From Oscillospiraceae bacterium (lineage in GTDB: Bacteria; Bacillota; Clostridia; Oscillospirales; Ruminococcaceae): a DNA stretch of 6,829 bases. The translations under genes and the position numbers were made by a program. The notes beneath the pieces are model-generated. The model was not told the origin of the DNA and ran no database searches. It saw only the letters and a list, made by a program, of their open reading frames with translations. Below are positions 1 to 5,444 of the stretch, piece by piece; the first letter of the stretch is position 1; each line of letters begins with the position of its first letter. The stretch spans positions 1-6,829 of the forward strand of contig SVNB01000091.1 of NCBI GenBank assembly GCA_015067125.1, given 5' to 3'.

Positions 1-46
1 AAGAGGGATAACCAAGAACCCGGAGGGATTGCCGTTTTATAGATAT
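1..46. other. Start of window, no feature seen
   Basis: No reading frame with a ribosome site and no clear signal is visible here. It is probably the 3' flank of a gene that lies outside the window. Together with 159-197, which is equally featureless, it belongs to a 367-base gene-free stretch otherwise filled with hairpins, terminators and a promoter. Confidence 0.4.
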
Positions 47-86
47 ACTACCCCATTTCTTTTGAAACCAAAAGAAACCGGGTAGT
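47..86. repeat. Long imperfect inverted repeat (hairpin A)
   Basis: Outer arms ACTACCC (47-53) and GGGTAGT (80-86) pair perfectly. After a 2x2 internal mismatch, TTTCTTTTG (56-64) pairs with CAAAAGAAA (69-77) around an AAAC loop, giving 16 base pairs in 40 bases. No T-run follows on either strand, so this is not a standard terminator. The outer arm CGGGTAG (79-85) can alternatively pair with CTACCCG at 112-118. It may be a dispersed intergenic palindrome or a folded RNA; the sequence alone does not decide. Confidence 0.6.
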
Positions 87-119
87 GCCTGAAAAGAAAA
101 GTTTTAAACCCCTACCCGC

Positions 120-158
120 TCGCTCCCTCGAGCGACTCCCCCTTAAAATTAAGGGGGA
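120..158. repeat. Two adjacent hairpins (B and C)
   Basis: TCGCTC (120-125) pairs with GAGCGA (130-135) around CCTC. Immediately after it, TCCCCCTTAA (137-146) pairs with TTAAGGGGGA (149-158); the two innermost pairs probably open to give a usable loop. The second stem is almost self-complementary and would form on either strand. With hairpin A these make a compact run of structure in 47-158. This is typical of small palindromic intergenic elements; no terminal duplication could be established. Confidence 0.55.
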
Positions 159-197
159 ATAAACTCACCACCGAAAGAGAGAGATTCCGAATATCCA

Positions 198-234
198 CCG
201 TCGCCGCTCGGGGTCGGCAACGGGTTTTTATTTT
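198..234 (+). terminator. Rho-independent terminator of an upstream gene
   Basis: CCGT (198-201) pairs with ACGG (220-223) and GCCG (203-206) pairs with CGGC (215-218), with one C/A mismatch between them and an eight-base loop. The stem is followed by TTTTT-A-TTTT from 225 to 234. The orientation fits the end of a rightward transcript that enters the window from the left. Confidence 0.6.
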
Positions 235-260
235 ACCTCGTTCGCTCGGCTGTGTTTGCG

Positions 261-288
261 GGCGGCCACGCAGGGCCGCCTTTTGTTT
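261..288 (+). terminator. GC-rich stem with T-tail, second terminator candidate
   Basis: GGCGGCC (261-267) pairs perfectly with GGCCGCC (274-280) around ACGCAG, followed by TTTTGTTT (281-288). It lies 27 bases after the previous terminator and upstream of the kinase promoter, so it probably forms a tandem terminator rather than a leader structure. The short interrupted T-tail makes it weaker than the first. Confidence 0.5.
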
Positions 289-306
289 CCGAACGGTTTT
301 ATGCTA

Positions 307-335
307 TTTACCTGCTTGGCGGTTTGTGATAAAAT
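307..335 (+). promoter_or_regulatory. Sigma-A promoter with extended -10 for the kinase gene
   Basis: A -35 box TTTACC (307-312) is separated by 17 bases from the -10 box TAAAAT (330-335). TGA stands directly before the -10 box, which makes an extended -10 element. Transcription would begin near 342 and give a leader of about 26 bases. The 11-mer TGATAAAATAA recurs in the promoter at 1457-1485. Confidence 0.6.
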
Positions 336-351
336 AAATCCATTATAAAGC

Positions 352-359
352 AAAGGAGG
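352..359 (+). promoter_or_regulatory. Strong Shine-Dalgarno that fixes the GTG start
   Basis: AAAGGAGG lies eight bases before GTG at 368. An in-frame TAA at 335-337 rules out a longer product, so this site settles the start of the kinase gene. Confidence 0.8.
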
Positions 360-367
360 CCGCCGCG

Positions 368-1453
368 GTGTACGAATTTTTTGCTCCGGGCAGAACGGAA
401 ATCGGCGGAAATCATACGGATCATCAGGGCGGATGTGTTTTTGGCGCCGCTGTGGAACAGGGCATACACGCCTTTGCAATGCCTTCCGGAAATGATGTGA
501 TACATATCGAATCCGATGGATTCGGCACGGTGGAAATGGAAATAGGCGATACCGAACCCCGGGCGGAAGAAGCGGAAACCCCGGCCGCCCTTGTGCGCGG
601 AATGATGAACTGCTTTATAGAAAGCGGCAATATCTTCGGCGGCTTTAACGCAAAAATAACTTCCGATATTCCTGCAGGCAGCGGAATTTCTTCTTCTGCC
701 GCTTTCGAAGTGCTTATCGGGCGTATAATAAGCGGCCTTTATTTTGAAAACAGCGTGCCGGCACTTAATATTGCAAGGTTCGGGCAGATTGCGGAAAACG
801 ATTACTTCGGCAAACCTTGCGGACTTATGGATCAGCTTATCTGTTCTGTGGGCGGGCTTGTTTTTGCGGATTTTTCCGATGCGGAAATGCCGGAATACCG
901 CAGAGTAGATTTTGATTTTTCAAAAAGCGGCTATTCCGTTGCGCTGGTAAACTGCGGCATCGGGCACGAATGTTTTACAGAAGAATATGCCCGAATTGTA
1001 AAAGATATGGGCCTTGTGGCCTGGAATATGGGTTACACTTTTCTTTCCGAAGCAAGCGAGGCGGAATTTATCGCGCAGTTTCCGATTTTGCGGCAAAGAT
1101 GCGGAGAAAAAGCCGTTCTGCGCGCTTTGCACTATTACGAGGAAACCAGAAGAGCTCAGGAAGAGGCCGAAGCTCTTGAATCCGGAGATTTTGCAAAATT
1201 TCTGGAAGTTTATAGGGAATCCGCAGAAAGTTCCGAAGAAAAGCTGAAAAATATAACTTCGGAAAAAGAACCGAGGCATCTTCTGGAAAAAGCAATATAT
1301 TCCGCAAGGGATTTTCTTGGAAAAGAAGGAGCCGCAAGGGTTCACGGAGGAGGCTTCGGCGGAACGGCCCAGGCGATAGTTCCGGAAGAACTGGCCGCGG
1401 ATTTTGCGGATTATATGGAAAAACAGGGCTTTGGGGTTATGTTTGTGCTTTAA
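368..1453 (+). CDS. galK: Galactokinase-family GHMP sugar kinase (361 aa)
   Basis: The expected reaction is ATP-dependent phosphorylation of galactose or a related sugar at C1 in the cytoplasm, the first step of the Leloir pathway. All three GHMP blocks are present: the sugar signature at residues 8-22 (GRTEIGGNHTDHQGG), the phosphate loop at 101-112 (IPAGSGISSSAA), and the C-terminal RVHGGGFGGT at 324-333. Asp155 in GLMDQ matches the catalytic base. The signature departs from the classical GRxNxIGEHTDY: the Glu of GEH is Asn16, although His17 and Asp19 remain. The protein starts only seven residues before the signature, whereas many clostridial relatives carry an N-terminal extension. A stop codon upstream confirms that the short form is real. 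No galT or galE is adjacent, so the true substrate could be another hexose or a hexosamine. Family assignment is firm; the exact substrate is inferred. Confidence 0.82.
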   Translation: MYEFFAPGRTEIGGNHTDHQGGCVFGAAVEQGIHAFAMPSGNDVIHIESDGFGTVEMEIGDTEPRAEEAETPAALVRGMMNCFIESGNIFGGFNAKITSDIPAGSGISSSAAFEVLIGRIISGLYFENSVPALNIARFGQIAENDYFGKPCGLMDQLICSVGGLVFADFSDAEMPEYRRVDFDFSKSGYSVALVNCGIGHECFTEEYARIVKDMGLVAWNMGYTFLSEASEAEFIAQFPILRQRCGEKAVLRALHYYEETRRAQEEAEALESGDFAKFLEVYRESAESSEEKLKNITSEKEPRHLLEKAIYSARDFLGKEGAARVHGGGFGGTAQAIVPEELAADFADYMEKQGFGVMFVL

Positions 1454-1456
1454 AAG

Positions 1457-1485
1457 TTGACCTTAAGCTTTTTTGATGATAAAAT
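1457..1485 (+). promoter_or_regulatory. Sigma-A promoter with extended -10
   Basis: TTGACC (1457-1462) is followed after 17 bases by TAAAAT (1480-1485), with TGA directly before it. It begins four bases after the kinase stop codon and would drive the DUF1294, methyltransferase and TSCPD genes. No terminator separates it from the kinase gene, so read-through is also possible. Confidence 0.65.
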
Positions 1486-1517
1486 AAGCTGTAATTTGCG
1501 GAAAGGCGGCTTTTGTT

Positions 1518-1781
1518 ATGGAAGAAATTATTATTTACTATATAGCTGTTAATATTGCCGCCCTTATAATGTACGGCGCCGATAAAATTTTTGCGAAAAA
1601 AGGTATGCGCAGAATTTCGGAAAAAGCGCTTATTCTTGTTGCCGCCATCGGCGGGGCATTTGGCGCCTATGCCGGAATGGAACTTTTTCGTCACAAAACA
1701 AAACATACAAAATTTGTGGTGGGCGTGCCGATTCTGATGGCGGTTCACCTTGGAATGCTGGTGTATTTCTTTAAAAAATGA
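1518..1781 (+). CDS. DUF1294 family small membrane protein (87 aa)
   Basis: This is an integral membrane protein of unknown function. Three hydrophobic segments are visible at about residues 4-22, 36-54 and 66-84. Between and around them is the hallmark of DUF1294: RRISEKAL at 31-38, the glycine-rich IGGAFGAYAGM at 44-54, and FRHKTKHTKF at 57-66. The length is normal for the short form of the family, which in other bacteria can be fused to an N-terminal cold-shock domain that is absent here. A purine-rich site (GGAAAGG, 1500-1506) precedes the ATG. Its stop codon overlaps the start of the next gene, so the two are translated together. I infer no function beyond the family name. Confidence 0.85.
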   Translation: MEEIIIYYIAVNIAALIMYGADKIFAKKGMRRISEKALILVAAIGGAFGAYAGMELFRHKTKHTKFVVGVPILMAVHLGMLVYFFKK

Positions 1782-2608
1782 TGAGCATGTTCAGATGTCC
1801 GCTTTGCGGAAAAAACCTTGAAAAGCAAAACCGTACGCTAAAATGCGAGCACGGCCACAGCTTTGATATTTCGGCAGAGGGCTATACTCACCTTTTGCCG
1901 CCAAACAAAATGAATTCAAAAGTCCCGGGCGACAGCAAAGAAATGGCGGCTTCCCGCTCTGCTTTTCTTGACGGAGGCTATTACGCTCCGCTTAAAACGG
2001 CGCTGGAAGAAACGGTGCTCGAACTTGCAAAAGGCGAAGAACCTTCGGTGCTCGATTGTGGCTGCGGCGAAGGATATTATACCGCCGGAATTGCAAAAGA
2101 ACTTAAAAACCGCTTTATAAAGGCAAAAATTGCCGGTTTTGATATAAGCCGCCCTTCTGTGAAGCGTGCGGCAAAACGCACGAAGGAAGCGGAGTTTGCG
2201 GTGGCTTCCGTATTCGATATTCCGGCAGCGGACGAAAGCTTCGATATTCTTTTAAACGTGTTCAGCCCTCTTAGCATAGAAGAATTTGCACGCGTGCTCA
2301 AAAGCCGGGGATATTACATATATGTTGTGCCGGCGGCGCGGCACCTGTGGCAGTTAAAGGCCGCAATTTATGATACCCCTTATGAAAATAAGGAAGAGGA
2401 TATTCCCTACAGCGGTTTTGAGCACGAAGCAACAAAGCAGATACGCTATAAAACCCTTATAAAAAACAAAGAGGATATTTTCGCTCTTTTTCAGATGACG
2501 CCATATTATTGGAAAACCTCCGCAAAAGGCGCAGAAAAGCTTAAAAAGCTGGAAAGCCTTGAAACGGAAGTTGCCTTTGATGTTCATATTTACAGAAAGA
2601 TAAAATAA
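1778..2608 (+). CDS. rlmA: RlmA-type 23S rRNA (guanine-N1)-methyltransferase (276 aa)
   Basis: The family methylates N1 of a guanine in helix 35 of 23S rRNA (G745 or G748) using S-adenosylmethionine; the Gram-positive branch includes the tylosin-resistance protein TlrB. A zinc finger is formed by Cys7, Cys10, Cys23 and His27. It is followed by the family block GDSKEMAASRSAFLDGGYY at 51-69. SAM motif I is VLDCGCGEGYY at 91-101, with an acidic residue, Asp122, at the end of the next strand. NVFSPL (160-165) and MTPYYWK (240-246) are further RlmA landmarks. Whether the target is G745 or G748 cannot be told by eye. The ATG at 1778 overlaps the upstream stop as ATGA; ATG at 1781 or 1787 would also fit. 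No good Shine-Dalgarno is visible, which suggests translational coupling. Confidence 0.87.
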   Translation: MMSMFRCPLCGKNLEKQNRTLKCEHGHSFDISAEGYTHLLPPNKMNSKVPGDSKEMAASRSAFLDGGYYAPLKTALEETVLELAKGEEPSVLDCGCGEGYYTAGIAKELKNRFIKAKIAGFDISRPSVKRAAKRTKEAEFAVASVFDIPAADESFDILLNVFSPLSIEEFARVLKSRGYYIYVVPAARHLWQLKAAIYDTPYENKEEDIPYSGFEHEATKQIRYKTLIKNKEDIFALFQMTPYYWKTSAKGAEKLKKLESLETEVAFDVHIYRKIK

Positions 2609-2624
2609 AAAAGGAGAAATCAAT

Positions 2625-2879
2625 ATGCATTACGATTACGCTACAAAAGGAACCTGCTCCAAAAAAATCAGCTTTGATATGGAAGCGGACGGCACCGTGC
2701 GCAACATAGTTTTCTTTGGCGGCTGTCCGGGAAATCTTCAGGCTATTCCAAAAATTCTTGAAGGCTGGAAGGCCGACGATATTATCGGGCGTCTTCTTGG
2801 CAACGACTGCGCCGGCAGGGGAACTTCCTGTGCGGATCAGCTTGCAAAGGCTCTTATCTGGGCAAAGGAACAGGCATAA
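2625..2879 (+). CDS. TSCPD-domain protein, TIGR03905 family (84 aa)
   Basis: This is a small stand-alone protein of unknown function. It matches the TIGR03905 pattern, with GGCPGN at residues 32-37 and TSCADQLA at 67-74, the TSCPD-type motif. The same domain is known at the C terminus of some B12-dependent ribonucleotide reductases. Four cysteines (11, 34, 62, 69) fall in conserved-looking positions and could bind a metal; that is inference. AAGGAG (2611-2616) sits eight bases before the ATG. The gap from the methyltransferase stop is only 16 bases, and a terminator follows at once, so it is the last gene of the operon. Confidence 0.83.
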   Translation: MHYDYATKGTCSKKISFDMEADGTVRNIVFFGGCPGNLQAIPKILEGWKADDIIGRLLGNDCAGRGTSCADQLAKALIWAKEQA

Positions 2880-2892
2880 AACAAGTTTATAT

Positions 2893-2936
2893 AAAAAAGA
2901 AAGTTCCTGGAACAAAACCGGGAACTTTCTTTTTTT
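2893..2936. terminator. Strong bidirectional rho-independent terminator
   Basis: AAGAAAGTTCCTGG (2897-2910) pairs with CCGGGAACTTTCTT (2918-2931) over 14 pairs with one G-T wobble and a seven-base loop AACAAAA. A T-run follows at 2930-2936. On the other strand the A-run at 2893-2898 becomes a T-run, so the same stem can end the convergent dehydrogenase transcript. Confidence 0.9.
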
Positions 2937-2984
2937 GCGGATTTGGGGGTATTTATTTTAAAGAACGTAGAGATAGCTTTTGAT

Positions 2985-3731
2985 TTATTTAGCGGTCCAT
3001 CCGCCGTCAACAACGATTTCGGTACCGGTTACAAAAGTATTTTCGATTGCAAAAATAACCGCATGAGCGATTTCTTCCGGAACACCGATTCTTCCGGTAC
3101 CTGCACTGATAGGATGGTTTGCAAGCATGGAAACCATCATTTCTTCTCCAACAACGTCTGCGTTTACCATTCCGCTGAGAACGCATGCGGGGTGAACAGA
3201 GTTTACACGAATGCAATGGGGAGCAAATTCAAGCGCAAGAGCTTTGGTCATGCCGCGAACCGCAAATTTGGTGGTGTTATAAGCGATTTCATAGGCCTGA
3301 CCGCGAAGTCCGGAAACGGAAGAGATGTTTACAACAGCGCCGCCTTTGCCCTGTTTTACCATCTGTGCAATGGCGTATTTATCGCAATAAAGAACGCCGT
3401 TCTGGTTGATTCCGATAGCTTTCTCATAAAGTTCGGGGGTAAGATCAAAAAGTGTTGCCATAGGGTTGATGCCTGCGCTTGCGACCATAATATCAAGATG
3501 TCCGTACATTTCCACAACGTAATCAACGGCGGCTTTTACTTCCGCTTCTTTGGAAACGTCAACTTTTACAAACGGAACACCAAGGCGGGAAGCTTCTTTT
3601 TTGCCGCCTTCTTCGTTATAATCGGCAATAACGGGTTTGCCGCCTTTTGCCAGGATCATTTCAACTGTTGCAAGACCGATGCCGGAAGCTCCGCCGGTTA
3701 CGATTGCCACTTTGTCTTTAATATCAAACAT
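2985..3731 (-). CDS. Classical short-chain dehydrogenase/reductase (SDR, 248 aa)
   Basis: This is a cytoplasmic NAD(P)-dependent oxidoreductase with a Rossmann fold. The cofactor loop is TGGASGIG at residues 12-19. Asp37 at the end of the second strand favours NAD(H) over NADP(H). The catalytic set is Asn109, Ser138, Tyr151 and Lys155 (YNTTK), at the same numbering as FabG. The usual NAG motif is altered to VASAG at 83-87. The C terminus ends in VTGTEIVVDGGW, typical of the FabG/glucose-dehydrogenase branch. The length is normal. AAGGGAG (minus strand, 3746-3740) lies eight bases before the ATG. It is divergent from a TetR regulator and probably controlled by it. There is no fatty-acid gene nearby, so FabG itself is unlikely; the substrate is unknown. 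A 293-codon frame on the other strand is only its shadow. Confidence 0.9.
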   Translation of the reverse strand: MFDIKDKVAIVTGGASGIGLATVEMILAKGGKPVIADYNEEGGKKEASRLGVPFVKVDVSKEAEVKAAVDYVVEMYGHLDIMVASAGINPMATLFDLTPELYEKAIGINQNGVLYCDKYAIAQMVKQGKGGAVVNISSVSGLRGQAYEIAYNTTKFAVRGMTKALALEFAPHCIRVNSVHPACVLSGMVNADVVGEEMMVSMLANHPISAGTGRIGVPEEIAHAVIFAIENTFVTGTEIVVDGGWTAK

Positions 3732-3785
3732 AAAAACATCTCCCTTGATTTTTATGTTAATAATTCTACGATATTAATGGAAAAG

Positions 3786-3850
3786 TTGACAGAAGCAAAG
3801 AATTGTAGCTGTCCATTATGTTGACAGATACGCTATAATGTATATATAAA
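3786..3850 (+). promoter_or_regulatory. Promoter region of the TetR gene
   Basis: A consensus -35 TTGACA (3821-3826) pairs with TATATA (3843-3848, 16-base spacer) or TATAAA (3845-3850, 18-base spacer). A perfect TATAAT also lies at 3834-3839 but has only a poor -35 at a proper distance. A second TTGACA (3786-3791) lies further upstream without a convincing -10 box. I could not pick a clear promoter for the leftward dehydrogenase gene. Confidence 0.5.
3805..3831. promoter_or_regulatory. Imperfect palindrome, likely TetR operator
   Basis: GTAGCTGTC (3805-3813) and GACAGATAC (3823-3831) are inverted repeats matching at 8 of 9 positions around a nine-base spacer. The site covers the -35 box of the TetR gene and lies between the divergent genes, the usual place for self-regulation and control of the partner gene. 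The half-site recurs in GTTGACAGA at 3785-3793, identical to 3820-3828. Confidence 0.6.
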
Positions 3851-3873
3851 ATTAAAAAATCGGGGGCAGGAAA

Positions 3874-4416
3874 ATGCTTAAACTGGATACAAAACAGGTT
3901 TTGGCAGATGCGCTTGTTGAACTTTGCAGAACAAAACCTCTGGATAAAATAACCGTTCAAAATATAACGGATTTTTGCGGAGCGGGTCGACAGACTTTTT
4001 ATAATCATTTTAAAGACAAAGAGGAACTTATAGAATATATATATTTGTGCGACAGAAAAAGGGGCGCAGAGATTATAAAAAAAGAGTATTCTTTAAAAAA
4101 ACATATGAAAATGTTGCTTGATATCTGCACTGAAAAAAGGGCATTTTATGTTTACGCATATGCTGTGCACGGGCAAAATTCTCTTTCAGAATCGGTTTTT
4201 AAAGCTGCGGTGGATTATTATACAAATCTTGTTATCCAAAAAGGCGGAAAAGAAGCCGTTGATGATGAAATGGAAATGGCAATCAGATTTAACTGTTATG
4301 GGGATCTTTGCTGTGTTAAGGATTGGATAAAAAAAGAAATTCGTTGTTCTTCAGAAAAGCTTGCAGAAATAATGATTGAAAATATGCCCGAACGGCTTAA
4401 AAAATATCTTGATTAA
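3874..4416 (+). CDS. TetR/AcrR family transcriptional regulator (180 aa)
   Basis: This is a DNA-binding regulator, probably a dimeric repressor. The N-terminal helix-turn-helix is plain: ITVQNITDFCGAGRQTFYNHF at about residues 26-46 followed by KDKEELI, the TetR signature. The C-terminal ligand domain is mostly helical. Its CYGDLCCVKDWIKKE segment (141-155) resembles the DhaS/TetR_C group, in which a helix before a conserved Trp forms part of the ligand or dimer region. The length is slightly short but within family range. The domain is cysteine-rich (Cys141, 146, 147, 158), so redox or thiol sensing is possible but unproven. A GGGGGCAGG stretch precedes the ATG. It is divergent from the dehydrogenase with a palindrome between them, so that gene and itself are the likely targets. 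Confidence 0.9.
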   Translation: MLKLDTKQVLADALVELCRTKPLDKITVQNITDFCGAGRQTFYNHFKDKEELIEYIYLCDRKRGAEIIKKEYSLKKHMKMLLDICTEKRAFYVYAYAVHGQNSLSESVFKAAVDYYTNLVIQKGGKEAVDDEMEMAIRFNCYGDLCCVKDWIKKEIRCSSEKLAEIMIENMPERLKKYLD

Positions 4417-4479
4417 AAATTCCGCCATGTGTTTTGTTTTAGAAAATTCGGCATTTAAAACTCAATTTTTGCGCCATTT

Positions 4480-4521
4480 GCCCTTTTTGCCGAAAATGCA
4501 AAAAGGGCTTTTTGTTCTTTT
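4480..4521 (+). terminator. Rho-independent terminator of the TetR gene
   Basis: GCCCTTTTTGC (4480-4490) pairs perfectly with GCAAAAAGGGC (4498-4508) around CGAAAAT. It is followed by T5 (4509-4513) and a further T-rich stretch to 4521. It lies about 64 bases after the stop codon and isolates the next operon. Confidence 0.88.
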
Positions 4522-4610
4522 TGTCCATCACGCAAAATAAAAAACAAATAATTTGATTAAAATCTTTAAAAACGCCGCATTTTTGCCAAAAAGCAGAAAT
4601 AAAATGACTA
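4522..4610. other. AT-rich spacer, no gene
   Basis: This is the middle of a 315-base gap between the TetR gene and the scaffold gene. I see only AT-rich sequence with A-tracts upstream of the promoter at 4611, which could act as an UP-like element. No palindrome or small coding frame with a ribosome site is visible. Confidence 0.4.
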
Positions 4611-4639
4611 TTGATTTACCCTGTTTTTTTATATATAAT
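4611..4639 (+). promoter_or_regulatory. Sigma-A promoter of the scaffold/GGGtGRT operon
   Basis: TTGATT (4611-4616) and a perfect TATAAT (4634-4639) are separated by exactly 17 bases, with AT-rich DNA upstream. Transcription would begin near 4646, giving a leader of about 86 bases. I see no stable leader structure or known riboswitch in it. Confidence 0.68.
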
Positions 4640-4714
4640 TATTATGGAGTAATTTGAGGGCGCAAAACCCCGGATTACCAAAAAGACTTTGTGCAAAAGC
4701 AAAAATTTACATAC

Positions 4715-4722
4715 GAGAGGGG
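4715..4722 (+). promoter_or_regulatory. Ribosome site that decides the scaffold gene start
   Basis: GAGAGGGG ends nine bases before ATG at 4732. The frame is open back to a TTG at 4654, but that codon sits about eight bases from the predicted transcription start with only a GGAG four bases away. The ATG at 4732 is therefore preferred. Confidence 0.7.
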
Positions 4723-4731
4723 CAAAAATCA

Positions 4732-5424
4732 ATGAACTGCTCAAAAGATGTTGAAAGGATGTGTCCCGTTACCAAAGGACCCCACCACGGACCTGCACCC
4801 ATTCCCGAAGAGGGAAGATGGGTAAAAGCTTACGAGATTAAAGATATCTCCGGTCTTTCCCACGGTATCGGCGCTTGCGCACCCCAGCAGGGCGCTTGCA
4901 AACTCACCCTTAACGTAAAAAACGGAATTATCGAAGAAGCTTTGGTAGAAACCATCGGCTGCACCGGTATGACCCATTCCGCCGCAATGGCCGGAGAAAT
5001 CCTTCCCGGAAAAACCATCCTCGAAGCTCTTAACACCGACCTTGTGTGCGACGCTATCAACGTAGCTATGAGAGAAATTTTCCTTCAGCTTGTTTACGGC
5101 AGAAGCCAGACCGCTTTTTCCGAAGACGGCCTTCCCATCGGCGCCGGCCTTGAAGACCTTGGCAAAGGCCTTCGCAGCTCCGTTGGCACCATTTACAGCA
5201 CCAACGTAAAAGGTGTGCGCTATCTTGACCTTACCGAAGGATATATCAGCTCTATTGCTCTTGATGAAAACAACGAAACCATCGGTTATAAATTTGTTCG
5301 TCTTGGCAAGATGATGGAAGATATCCGTCACGGCGTTCCCGCAGAGGAAGCTCTTGCAAAAAATACCGGCACCTATGGCCGTTATGCAGACGCACCCAAA
5401 TATATCGATCCCAGAGAAGAATAA
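4732..5424 (+). CDS. NifU/IscU-like iron-sulfur scaffold protein (230 aa)
   Basis: This resembles proteins annotated as iron-sulfur cluster assembly scaffolds that travel with the GGGtGRT protein. Residues 56-97 follow the IscU/NifU N-terminal fold: CKLTLNVKNGIIEEA, then the IGCTGMTHSAAMAGEILPGKTI block. Cys77 matches the second ligand cysteine of IscU (Cys63). Cys49 or Cys56 would serve as the first, and Cys106, just before DAI, as the third; neither sits exactly where IscU has it. Two more cysteines (3 and 11) lie near the N terminus. The C-terminal half (about 125-230) has no IscU counterpart and ends in GTYGRYADAPKYIDP, so the protein is well over the roughly 130 residues of IscU. No nifS/iscS is nearby. 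Role as a scaffold, carrier or partner of the downstream protein is inferred. Confidence 0.83.
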   Translation: MNCSKDVERMCPVTKGPHHGPAPIPEEGRWVKAYEIKDISGLSHGIGACAPQQGACKLTLNVKNGIIEEALVETIGCTGMTHSAAMAGEILPGKTILEALNTDLVCDAINVAMREIFLQLVYGRSQTAFSEDGLPIGAGLEDLGKGLRSSVGTIYSTNVKGVRYLDLTEGYISSIALDENNETIGYKFVRLGKMMEDIRHGVPAEEALAKNTGTYGRYADAPKYIDPREE

Positions 5425-5444
5425 GGAAAGGAGGAGCAAACACA

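Noticed and set aside
47..158. CRISPR array or insertion sequence
   Set aside because: There are inverted repeats but no regularly spaced direct repeats, no transposase frame and no visible target duplication.
920..1345. Leftward open frames of 141 and 89 codons inside the kinase gene
   Set aside because: They lie opposite a complete kinase gene, have no ribosome site and no recognisable domain.
2943..3824. A 293-codon rightward open frame
   Set aside because: It lies opposite the dehydrogenase gene, which has complete SDR motifs, a ribosome site and normal length. The rightward translation is rich in Asn, Cys, Phe and His with no domain, and has no ribosome site.
3821..3839. TTGACA followed by TATAAT read as one promoter
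   Set aside because: The boxes are only seven bases apart, far from the 16-18 needed. The same TTGACA pairs properly with TATATA or TATAAA at 3843-3850.
4654..4731. N-terminal extension of the scaffold protein from a TTG codon
   Set aside because: The TTG is almost at the predicted transcription start and too close to its only GGAG. ATG at 4732 has a well-placed GAGAGGGG, and the extension has no recognisable motif.
4646..4731. Possible riboswitch in the leader of the scaffold operon
   Set aside because: The 86-base leader shows only very short complementary stretches and no terminator or anti-terminator pair, so I cannot support a structured RNA.
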